From: Corynebacterium curieae
GTDB lineage: Bacteria > Actinomycetota > Actinomycetes > Mycobacteriales > Mycobacteriaceae
Length of the DNA stretch: 64,000 nt
Reading direction: 5' to 3'
NCBI RefSeq assembly: GCF_027570035.1
Contig: NZ_JAKMUU010000005.1
Span: 62,001-126,000 of the forward strand
Shown piece by piece: positions 28,120-35,799 of the stretch. The stretch's first letter is position 1, and each line of letters begins with the position of its first letter. A model generated the notes under the pieces. The model had not been told where the DNA came from, did no database searches, and was given only the letters and a program-made list of their open reading frames with translations. A program made the position numbers and the translations under genes.

Positions 28120-28695
28120 ATGGGCAAAACCAATATCACCAAGGCCGCGGTGGCCTTGACCGCAGGCCTTGCCACCTTTGGCGTTACCGGATTCGCCGTG
28201 GCCCAGGGCGGCTTGACTGCCAACCTGGCGCTTTCAGGTAGCTTCTTCAAAATCACCATGGGGCACCTAGATGGCGAGGGCTTTTCGCTGTTTGTCGATG
28301 ATGATCAAAAGGGCGAAGAACACCTTCCCGTCGCGCGTATCAAACTGGACCATGCCAAGGTCTCTGACCTTTGTCTTTCGGTGACTGTCCCCAAGGTGCC
28401 CGGCGTGGGGGAGGCGACGCTCGCGCTCAAGGCGGAAGGCGAGGGCAGTACAGAGTCCGATAGCCTGCTGGTCGGTGCGACCGACGTTGATGGCTCCCTG
28501 GTGATGCAGGATGTCAACGTGGGCATCGATGCAAATCAGCTGAGCGATACCGCCGATCCCGGCGCGTGGGGCCTGTACTCAAAGCAGGTCTCCCTCAAAG
28601 CGGATGATGTGAAGGCCACCTCCGTAGGCGCGCAACGCCTTTCCGCCAAGAATGTGGGAGTAACGGTGCGGAAGGGCTCCGAAAATGGCTGCTGA
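28120..28695 (+). CDS. DUF6230 family secreted protein
   Basis: A 191-residue exported protein. ATG 28120 follows AAAGGG by about nine bases and gives a signal-type helix (TKAAVALTAGLATFGVTGFAVAQGG); an in-frame ATG lies 12 codons upstream. The mature part is beta-rich with GSFFKITMGHLDGEGFSLFVDDD and a conserved Cys in VSDLCLSVTVPKVPGVGEATL, ending KGSENGC. This matches DUF6230, paired with DUF6114 in Streptomyces and sometimes named cholesterol esterase without experimental support. It overlaps the next gene by 11 bases. Confidence 0.82.
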   Translation: MGKTNITKAAVALTAGLATFGVTGFAVAQGGLTANLALSGSFFKITMGHLDGEGFSLFVDDDQKGEEHLPVARIKLDHAKVSDLCLSVTVPKVPGVGEATLALKAEGEGSTESDSLLVGATDVDGSLVMQDVNVGIDANQLSDTADPGAWGLYSKQVSLKADDVKATSVGAQRLSAKNVGVTVRKGSENGC

Positions 28696-29149
28696 GTCTA
28701 CAGCGGAAGAAACCCGGACCCTTCCAGCAGCAGAGGCAGCGGGTGAAGAATCTAAGCCTGGCGTGTGGCGGCGCTTCCGCCGGTGGCGTTCTGGCCGGCC
28801 CTTTGTGCCGGCGCTGTTGCTCATCCTTTCCGGAATTATTATCGCCGCGCCGGCCTATATCACCATCCACATTTCTGACCTTTTGGTCATGATTTCCACC
28901 ATCTCTGGCGTATCTACGCTGCTTATTGGCGTCTTGCTGGTCATGTTCGGCCTCGGCGCGTGGTTCCAGCCGGCAACCTCGAATTATGTCGGCGTGCTGG
29001 GCATCATTGTGGCCATTATTGCCTTGCCGACGTCCAATCTGGGCGGCTTTGTCATCGGCTCCCTCTTCGGCATCATTGGCGGGGCCTTTACCTTTGCGTG
29101 GCAGCCAGGGGAGAAGAAGCGCCGTACTAAGGAAGCAGCGGATCAATGA
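28685..29149 (+). CDS. DUF6114 membrane protein
   Basis: A 154-residue protein with a hydrophilic Glu/Ala N-terminus (about 30 residues), a basic WRRFRRWRSGRPF segment, then four helices (about 40-60, 68-90, 94-110, 113-135) and a basic tail. This is the DUF6114 pattern. It overlaps the DUF6230 stop by 11 bases and the next gene by 4 (ATGA), so the three are translationally coupled. The function is unknown; a membrane partner for the secreted DUF6230 protein is inferred. Confidence 0.82.
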   Translation: MAAESTAEETRTLPAAEAAGEESKPGVWRRFRRWRSGRPFVPALLLILSGIIIAAPAYITIHISDLLVMISTISGVSTLLIGVLLVMFGLGAWFQPATSNYVGVLGIIVAIIALPTSNLGGFVIGSLFGIIGGAFTFAWQPGEKKRRTKEAADQ

Positions 29150-29739
29150 TGAGGGCGTTGCCTCGAACGGCGCGCGGCTGCCTAATTGTGCTGACTTGTG
29201 CGCTGGTGGTTGCTGGTGCCAGCGGTTCCGAGCGGGTTAATGCGCAAGACGCTCCAGCGGTTCCGTACTTCAGCACTGTATTCGCGGATAAGGTGACGCT
29301 GAGGAAGAATGTCACTGTGTCGTTGGGTACCTTTCCCACCGCCACTGGCGATGTGCGGGTACTGGAGCTAAAAGGCGACAACCTCGACATTGATAACCTC
29401 GGGATCACGCTGCCGGGCCGCTATGGCGATGGCATGTTAACCACGGGTGGGGATACCACCGAGGTACGTGGCGGACCGGTGACCATCAAGGCCACCGAGC
29501 TTAAAGCCACCCCGGCGGTTGGCGATGTTTCAGCACCCCCAGCAGATATTGACTTAAGCCGCGACGATATCAATGCGGTGCTGGATAAACTCGGGGTTCC
29601 AGAGCCGCACCCCGTCCCCGATGCCGAGGTGCCAGACGTAGTCATGGACCATCTCGAGCTGCGCGATGTCACACTTGAGCTGGTGAATCTCACCGGGGCG
29701 CATTTCAGTGCGCCCACCGTATCAATAGGTCTAGAATAA
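29146..29739 (+). CDS. Secreted protein, third gene of the DUF6230/DUF6114 cassette
   Basis: A 197-residue protein with a signal peptide (RTARGCLIVLTCALVVAGASG, cleavage near residue 33) and a beta-rich mature domain with repeated strand-turn units (VTLRKNVTVSLG, VRVLELKGDNLDI, LELRDVTLELVNLTGAHFS). The pattern recalls the DUF6230 protein, but I cannot assign a family. It starts inside the DUF6114 stop (ATGA). It ends 18 bases from the convergent ABC transporter gene. Confidence 0.7.
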   Translation: MMRALPRTARGCLIVLTCALVVAGASGSERVNAQDAPAVPYFSTVFADKVTLRKNVTVSLGTFPTATGDVRVLELKGDNLDIDNLGITLPGRYGDGMLTTGGDTTEVRGGPVTIKATELKATPAVGDVSAPPADIDLSRDDINAVLDKLGVPEPHPVPDAEVPDVVMDHLELRDVTLELVNLTGAHFSAPTVSIGLE

Positions 29740-29757
29740 CTCTCCGTCAAGCAAGGC

Positions 29758-31695
29758 TTATCCTTGGGCGAACTGGGATTGATGCAGACGCCAGTATGCT
29801 CCTTGGGCCTCAAGAAGATCATCGTGCGAGCCCTGTTCGACAATGGTGCCGCTTTCCATAACGAGGATGAGGTCAGCATCGCGAATGGTGGACAAGCGGT
29901 GGGCAATGACGAAGGAAGTGCGATCCGCGCGCAGCGCGTTCATTGCCTCTTGGACGAGCACCTCGGTACGGGTATCGACCGAAGAAGTGGCTTCATCCAG
30001 GATGAGCAGCGCAGGCTGGGCCAAGAAGGCGCGGGCGATGGTGATGAGCTGGCGCTCGCCGGCTGAGATTGCGCCGCCGTCTTGGTCGATGATGGTGTCG
30101 TAGCCATCGGGCAGGGCGTGGACGAAGCGGTCCACATAGGTTGCCTTTGCAGCGGCGATGACCTCTTCGTCCGTCGCATCCAAGCGGCCGTAGCGGATAT
30201 TTTCCATGATCGATCCCTTGAAGAGCACGGCGTCTTGGAGCACCATGCCCACCTGGGAGCGCAGCGTCTGGCGGGGCATGCGGGCGATATCGTGGCCGTC
30301 TATGAGAATCCGGCCGCCGTTCAACTCATAGAAGCGCATGAGCAGGTTGACTAGGGTGGTCTTGCCAGCACCGGTGGGGCCGACGATGGCCGCGGTCTGG
30401 CCGGGCTCCACGCGCAGGTTGAGACCAGTAATGAGTTCCTTGTCCTCCGAGTAGGAGAAGTCAACGTCCTGGAACTCTACGAGCCCCTGAGCGCGGCCGG
30501 GAAGGTCCTCGTCGGTGGTATCGGGGGATTGCTCTTCGGCGTCGAGAAGCTCAAAGACGCGCTCGGCCGAGGCCACGCCCGATTGGACCTGCTGCATCAT
30601 GCCGCCGAGCTGGCCTAACGGCTGGTTGAACTCGCGGGAGTACTGGATGAAGGCAGTGGCAGCGCCCAGAGTCATGTGGCCATTGGCCACGCGCAGGCCG
30701 CCTAAAACCGCGATGGCTACATAGGACAAGTAGGACAGGAACTGCATGATCGGCATCATGATGCCGGAGAGGAATTGTGCCTTTGCAGCGGAGTGGTAGA
30801 GCTCTTCGTTGCGTTTGTCGAATTCCTCCGTCATGGCCTCCGTGCGGCCAAAGACGATGGCTAGGTCGTGGCCGGAGAAGGATTCTTCCACTTGGCCATT
30901 GAGTTGGCCGGTGGAGCGCCATTGCGTTTTGAATTGGCGCTGCGAGCGCCCGCCGATGACACCGATGACCAAGCCGGTAAGCGGCAACGACAGGAGCGCA
31001 ACCAGCGCAAGCTGCCAGGAGACGCTAAACATCATGACGGTGATGCCAATGATCAAGAGTGCGTTATAAAACAGCTGCGATAGCGCCTGCTGCAGGGCCT
31101 GTTGCACGTTGTCGATGTCATTGGTGGTGCGCGAGAGGATATCGCCGCGCTGCTGCGAATCAAAGTAGTTCAGCGGCAGCGAGTTCACCTTCGCCTCCAC
31201 GCGCTCGCGCAGGTCAAACACGGTATCCATGCTTACCTTGTTGAGAATGGCCCCCTGCCACCACTGGAAGCCGGAGGAAATGATATACATCGCGATCACC
31301 GTGATGATGAGCGTGCCCAGGCGGCTAAAGTCAATGCCTTCACCGGGGATGAAATCCATCGCAGAGGCCATGTCCGCAAAGCGGTCCTGGCCCTGAGCGC
31401 GCATGCCCGCAATCGCTTGCTCTGCGGAGATATTAGAGGGCAGATTGCGCGAAATGACGCCGGCAAAGATGACGTCCATGGCCTTACCCATGACTTTCGG
31501 GGCCACAACGGCGAGGAAAATGCAGACGATATTCATCGCTGCTACGGCCCACAGGCGGCGCTTAAAGGGGGCGAGCAAGGAGAAAAGTCGCTTGGTAGAT
31601 GGCCAGAAATTCTTGGCCTGATGGGGTGCAGAGCCGCCCATGGGATCAAAACCGGTATCAGCGGACTCGGCAGTAGAAGTGGTGTTCTCAGCCAT
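29758..31695 (-). CDS. ABC exporter half-transporter, catalytic NBD
   Basis: A 645-residue protein with a membrane domain of six helices (about 45-360) and an ATPase domain. Walker A is GPTGAGKTTL, the signature is the divergent SAGERQLITIARAF, Walker B is LLILDEATSSVD with catalytic Glu, and the switch is AHRLSTIRDAD. It starts inside the stop of the upstream half-transporter (TAATG), so the pair is made as a heterodimer of the TmrAB type. The substrate is unknown; peptides, lipids or drugs are typical of the group. Confidence 0.92.
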   Translation of the reverse strand: MAENTTSTAESADTGFDPMGGSAPHQAKNFWPSTKRLFSLLAPFKRRLWAVAAMNIVCIFLAVVAPKVMGKAMDVIFAGVISRNLPSNISAEQAIAGMRAQGQDRFADMASAMDFIPGEGIDFSRLGTLIITVIAMYIISSGFQWWQGAILNKVSMDTVFDLRERVEAKVNSLPLNYFDSQQRGDILSRTTNDIDNVQQALQQALSQLFYNALLIIGITVMMFSVSWQLALVALLSLPLTGLVIGVIGGRSQRQFKTQWRSTGQLNGQVEESFSGHDLAIVFGRTEAMTEEFDKRNEELYHSAAKAQFLSGIMMPIMQFLSYLSYVAIAVLGGLRVANGHMTLGAATAFIQYSREFNQPLGQLGGMMQQVQSGVASAERVFELLDAEEQSPDTTDEDLPGRAQGLVEFQDVDFSYSEDKELITGLNLRVEPGQTAAIVGPTGAGKTTLVNLLMRFYELNGGRILIDGHDIARMPRQTLRSQVGMVLQDAVLFKGSIMENIRYGRLDATDEEVIAAAKATYVDRFVHALPDGYDTIIDQDGGAISAGERQLITIARAFLAQPALLILDEATSSVDTRTEVLVQEAMNALRADRTSFVIAHRLSTIRDADLILVMESGTIVEQGSHDDLLEAQGAYWRLHQSQFAQG

Positions 31696-33437
31696 TAGTT
31701 TTCGCCTCCTGCAACACCGGCGGTTTCTTGGGAATCAACGATTTCTTGGTAGACCGCGCAGCGGCCGAGGAGCTCCTCGTGTGTGCCGCGGTCAACAATG
31801 CGGCCGGCGTCCAGCACCAGGATTTGGTCGGCATCCCGGATGGATGCCACGCGCTGGGCGACGATAATGCTGGTCACCGGCTTTTCGCGCTCGGCAAACG
31901 AGGCGCGCATTGCCGCCCGCACCTTGGCATCGGTAGCCACGTCCAACGCGGAAAAGGAATCATCAAAGAGGTAGATCAGAGGCTGGGCGACAAGCATGCG
32001 CGCGATGGACAGGCGCTGGCGCTGGCCGCCGGAGACATTCGTGCCGCCTTGAGAGATAGGCATATCTAGGTCCTCAACGAAGTCAGCTTGGGCCACGCGC
32101 AGTGCCTCCCAGAGCTCTTCATCGGTGGCTTCGGGCCGTCCGAGCCGCAGGTTGGAGGCCACCGTGCCGCTAAATAGGTAGGCCTTTTGTGGAACAAGGG
32201 ACACGCGCTGGACGATGTCCTGGCGCGCAAGGGAGGTGGTAGGGGTGGCGTCGATAAGCACCTGGCCTTCGGTGGGGACGTACAAGCGCGGGATGAGGGA
32301 AACCAGGGTGGTTTTGCCCGAGCCCGTCGAACCGATAATGGCGGTAGTAGTGCCGGGCTGGGCGGTAAAGGAGATATTTTCTAGCACCGGCGCATCCGCA
32401 CCGGCATAGGAAAAGCCCACGTTGCGGAATTCCACCGTGCCCGTAGAGGTCTCTGGGGTGGTCGTGGTGCTGGGCGGGGTAATGGATGGTTCATGGCGGA
32501 GCACCTCAGTGATACGGCGCGCACAGATGATAGCGCGCGGCAGCATCATCGCCATGAAAGTGCCCATCATGACTGCCGCCAGAATCTGCAGCAGGTACTG
32601 TAGGAAAGCCGTGAGCGAGCCGACGTTGACCAACCCATCATCCACGCGATGGCCGCCAAACCACAGCACCGCGCCCGTGGCCACATTGAGGATCACCGTA
32701 ATAAGCGGGAACATGACCACAAAAAGTCGGCCGATGTTCAAGGACAGGCGGGTAATTTCCTTATTGGCCTGCGTAAAACGCTCGGTTTCATAGGCCTCAC
32801 GCACAAAGGCGCGCACCACGCGAATACCGGTGATCTGCTCGCGCAATGTGCCATTAATGGAATCCAACTTGTCCTGCATGATGCGAAACAGCGGCATAAG
32901 GCGAGAGATAATAACGGAGATAGCGCCGAGCAAAACTGCCACGGACACCCATACCAGCCAGGACAAACCGGCGTCCTCGCGCACGGCCATGATGATGCCG
33001 CCGATGGACATGATGGGTGCGGTCACCATGAAGTTCAGCATCATCATGTAGACCATCTGCACCTGCTGGACGTCATTGGTGCCACGGGTGATTAGCGTAG
33101 GCGTGCCAAAGTGGCTCATGTCCTCAGTGGACAGGGAATTTACGTGGCGGAAAACCTCGCCGCGCAGGTCTCGGCCCACACCCATGGCGGTGCGGCTGCC
33201 GCACCATACCGCTCCAATGGCGGTGATGACTTGGGCAAACGCAACGGCGAGCATGATCCCACCGGTGCGCCAAATGAAGCTGACATCGCCTTGGGCCACG
33301 CCTTCATCAATGATCTTGGCGTTAAGCGATGGGAGGTACAGTGTGGCGGCCGTAGATAAGGCCTGCAATACGAGTACCGCGATGAAATACGGCGTATACG
33401 GCGCCGACCGTGATATGAGAATGCGGACCAGATCCAT
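31695..33437 (-). CDS. ABC exporter half-transporter, degenerate-site NBD
   Basis: A 580-residue half-transporter with six helices (about 15-310) and an ATPase domain. Walker A is GSTGSGKTTL and the signature is the canonical NVSGGQRQRLSIARML. Walker B reads YLFDDSFSALD: Asp replaces the catalytic Glu, and the switch His is Gln (VAQRVASIRDAD). These changes mark the degenerate site of heterodimeric exporters, complemented by the partner encoded next. It is first in a two-gene operon. Confidence 0.92.
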   Translation of the reverse strand: MDLVRILISRSAPYTPYFIAVLVLQALSTAATLYLPSLNAKIIDEGVAQGDVSFIWRTGGIMLAVAFAQVITAIGAVWCGSRTAMGVGRDLRGEVFRHVNSLSTEDMSHFGTPTLITRGTNDVQQVQMVYMMMLNFMVTAPIMSIGGIIMAVREDAGLSWLVWVSVAVLLGAISVIISRLMPLFRIMQDKLDSINGTLREQITGIRVVRAFVREAYETERFTQANKEITRLSLNIGRLFVVMFPLITVILNVATGAVLWFGGHRVDDGLVNVGSLTAFLQYLLQILAAVMMGTFMAMMLPRAIICARRITEVLRHEPSITPPSTTTTPETSTGTVEFRNVGFSYAGADAPVLENISFTAQPGTTTAIIGSTGSGKTTLVSLIPRLYVPTEGQVLIDATPTTSLARQDIVQRVSLVPQKAYLFSGTVASNLRLGRPEATDEELWEALRVAQADFVEDLDMPISQGGTNVSGGQRQRLSIARMLVAQPLIYLFDDSFSALDVATDAKVRAAMRASFAEREKPVTSIIVAQRVASIRDADQILVLDAGRIVDRGTHEELLGRCAVYQEIVDSQETAGVAGGEN

Positions 33438-33522
33438 GGACTCGCGCCCCTTTCCTTGCCGTGGCTGGGTAGCCGTGCAAGTTTATACCTGTGGTGGGCG
33501 GGGCGCTAGTGCGAGAGACCTG

Positions 33523-33942
33523 TTAAATCCCCACGTGAGCCAGCTGCGCGCGGGTAATGACGCTGTTCCAGTCCTCAAAATTCTGCAGTGGGGTGCACAG
33601 GCCCTCCCATGTGGTTACGGCCACGCCGCGGGCCTTGAGCTCGAGTATGAGCAGCTCGCGGTCACCGGCGGCAGAAAGGCGATGGATCTCGTTATGCGTG
33701 ATATCGCCTTCGGCGCCCACATGGACATTGCCTATAAGGCGGAGCCGGGGAGTGGTTCCGGGGCCGCAGTGGGCGGCAGAGACGGCATCGCCAAGCACAC
33801 CGGCCAAACCTGCAAAGCGGCGGAGTAGACCGAATGGTGCGGTGCATTGGGTAATAAGGTCCACACACATGCCAGCGCTGATAAGCTTCTCGGCGGTGGA
33901 TAGGGCTGCCGGCCCCTCCCCGATGATGGCTATACGCTGCAT
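33523..33942 (-). CDS. Truncated ferredoxin-NADP reductase (FprA/Fpr2)-like protein
   Basis: A 139-residue product from ATG 33942, preceded by a strong GAGGAGGAA site. It has the FAD loop IAIIGEGPAALSTAEKL, the family CTAPFGLLR, and RLRLIGNVHVGAEG aligned to the start of FprA-type reductases (about 450 residues). The match then ends and the C-terminal two-thirds, with the NADPH site, is missing. In C. glutamicum fpr2 precedes cysI in the same operon. Here the gene faces away from cysH across a McbR-type site. It could be a decayed fpr2 or a retained small flavin-binding protein; the frame is intact. Confidence 0.6.
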   Translation of the reverse strand: MQRIAIIGEGPAALSTAEKLISAGMCVDLITQCTAPFGLLRRFAGLAGVLGDAVSAAHCGPGTTPRLRLIGNVHVGAEGDITHNEIHRLSAAGDRELLILELKARGVAVTTWEGLCTPLQNFEDWNSVITRAQLAHVGI

Positions 33943-33979
33943 GAAAGTTCCTCCTCGTGCGGGGTGCAGATGCCCACAA

Positions 33980-33995
33980 TAGACTATCTTGTCTG
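33980..33995. promoter_or_regulatory. McbR-type operator
   Basis: TAGAC-TATCTT-GTCTG matches the C. glutamicum McbR consensus TAGAC-N6-GTCTA at 9 of 10 defined bases. McbR is a TetR-family repressor of sulfur and methionine genes released by S-adenosylhomocysteine. The site lies 38 bases before the fpr-like start and 120 before cysH, so it can control both directions. Confidence 0.75.
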
Positions 33996-34114
33996 TAAAT
34001 CTAGTCCGCTTGGTACGGATTGGAAACTTTTTATTCGCAGCTCCCGCCAAGCTCAGCGGCTTTTCGCACATAATCTCCTGCGGCGCCAAGGTGTTTTGCC
34101 TAATGTGTGACGGC

Positions 34115-34900
34115 ATGAACCCAACGACGAACCTGCTGGACGGCGGCAAGAACTACCGCGACCCCAGCATCTCCCCGGAAGGCACGCGCGATACTGTGCC
34201 GCTGGACGCCGAGGTAGCCGCGCGCAACCAGCAATTGGTGGACCAGTGGGCGGATAAGCTTTATGACGCCTCAGCGGAAACCATTACCGAATGGGCCGCC
34301 GAGCACGCCCCCGGCCGCCTGGCCGTGACCATGTCCATGGAGAACACAGTCTTGGCCGAGCTCGCTCACCGCGCCGGGCTCGATGCAGACCTGCTTTTCA
34401 TCGACACTGGCTGGAACTTCCCGGAAACCCTGCAGGTAGCCGACGAGGTAGAAAAGCGCTACCCGGATCTGCCCCTAGTGCGCGTGCTCCCGTTGCTCAG
34501 CCCAGAAGAACAAGACGAGGTGTACGGCCCGCGCCTCTACGCCCGCGATACCGCGGCCTATAACCGCATGCGCAAGGTCGAGCCGCTGAACATGGCCATG
34601 GACCCTTATGCCGGCTGGGTTACCGGCTTGCGCCGCGCCGATTCCGAGCACCGCGCCACCGCCCCGGCGCTGAGCCTCGACCGCACCGGCCGATTGAAGA
34701 TCTCGCCCATCATTACCTGGGATCTCGACGATACGGACCGCTATATCGAGGACAACGACCTCATCATCCACCCACTCACCCTGCAGGGATACCGCTCCAT
34801 CGGCTGCGCACCGCTGACCTTCCCGGTTGGTGAAGGCGACGATGCCCGGTCCGGGCGCGTATTTGCAGACGGCAAGACAGAATGCGGGTTACACGAATAA
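34115..34900 (+). CDS. cysH: APS/PAPS reductase CysH, without most 4Fe-4S ligands
   Basis: A 261-residue enzyme that reduces adenylylated sulfate to sulfite. The nucleotide loop VTMSMENTVLAELA and IDTGWNFPETLQ are conserved, and the catalytic Cys is in the C-terminal ECGLHE (Cys257). Actinobacterial APS reductases hold a 4Fe-4S cluster by Cys-Cys plus CxxC. Here the CC position reads Tyr149-Asn150 (AYNRMRKVEPL) and the CxxC reads CAPL (Cys231, Leu234). The AYN..KVEP form resembles cluster-free PAPS reductases such as E. coli CysH. ATG 34115 is chosen from homology; no clear ribosome-binding site is seen. It overlaps cysD by one base. Confidence 0.9.
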   Translation: MNPTTNLLDGGKNYRDPSISPEGTRDTVPLDAEVAARNQQLVDQWADKLYDASAETITEWAAEHAPGRLAVTMSMENTVLAELAHRAGLDADLLFIDTGWNFPETLQVADEVEKRYPDLPLVRVLPLLSPEEQDEVYGPRLYARDTAAYNRMRKVEPLNMAMDPYAGWVTGLRRADSEHRATAPALSLDRTGRLKISPIITWDLDDTDRYIEDNDLIIHPLTLQGYRSIGCAPLTFPVGEGDDARSGRVFADGKTECGLHE

Positions 34901-35799
34901 TGAGCACACTTTCTCCACACTTAAAAGACCTAGAAAACGAGTCCATCCACATCCTGCGCGAGGTGGCCGGGCAGTTCGACAAGGTAGGCATCCTCTTTTC
35001 GGGCGGCAAAGACTCCGTCGTTGTCTTCGAGCTAGCCCGCCGCGCCTTTGCCCCGGCCACGGTGCCGTTCGAGCTGCTCCACGTCGATACCGGGCACAAC
35101 TTCCCCGAGGTAATCGACTTCCGCGACCGCCTCGTGGAAGAATCCGGCGCCCGCCTGCACGTCGCCCGCGTTCAGGACTGGATCGACCGTGGCGACCTGC
35201 AAGAGCGCCCCGATGGCACCCGCAACCCGCTGCAGTCCGTGCCGCTGGTAGAGACCATCGCCGAGCGCGAGTATGACGCCGTCTGCGGTGGCGCCCGCCG
35301 CGATGAGGAGCGCGCCCGCGCCAAGGAGCGCATCTTCTCCATCCGTGACTCCTTCGGCGGCTGGGATCCCCGCCGCCAGCGCCCCGAGCTGTGGGATCTT
35401 TACAACGGCGGCAAGATGGCCGGCGAAAACGTTCGCGTTTTCCCTATCTCCAACTGGACCGAGTCCGATATTTGGGAATACATCGGCGCCCGCGAACTGG
35501 AGCTGCCTTCCATTTACTACTCCCACGAGCGCGAGGTATTCAAGCGCAATGGCATGTGGCTAGCGCCTGGTGAATGGGGCGGCCCCGCTGAGGGGGAGGA
35601 GCTGGAAACCCGCACCGTGCGCTACCGCACCGTGGGCGATATGTCCTGTACCGGCGCCGTGGAATCTACCGCATCGACCCCGGACGAGGTGCTCGCGGAG
35701 ATCTCCATTTCCACCCTTTCCGAGCGCGGCGCCACCCGCGCCGATGACAAACTTTCCGAGTCCGCCATGGAGGACCGCAAGAAGGAAGGCTACTTCTGA
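34900..35799 (+). CDS. cysD: Sulfate adenylyltransferase subunit 2
   Basis: A 299-residue ATP-sulfurylase catalytic subunit, making APS from sulfate and ATP together with CysN. The PP-loop FSGGKDSVVV is near residue 33, with LLHVDTGHNFPEVIDFRD, YDAVCGGARRDEERARAKERIFS and NWTESDIWEYI following. The start overlaps the cysH stop (TAATG), and cysN overlaps its own stop (TGATG). All core motifs are intact. Confidence 0.96.
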   Translation: MSTLSPHLKDLENESIHILREVAGQFDKVGILFSGGKDSVVVFELARRAFAPATVPFELLHVDTGHNFPEVIDFRDRLVEESGARLHVARVQDWIDRGDLQERPDGTRNPLQSVPLVETIAEREYDAVCGGARRDEERARAKERIFSIRDSFGGWDPRRQRPELWDLYNGGKMAGENVRVFPISNWTESDIWEYIGARELELPSIYYSHEREVFKRNGMWLAPGEWGGPAEGEELETRTVRYRTVGDMSCTGAVESTASTPDEVLAEISISTLSERGATRADDKLSESAMEDRKKEGYF

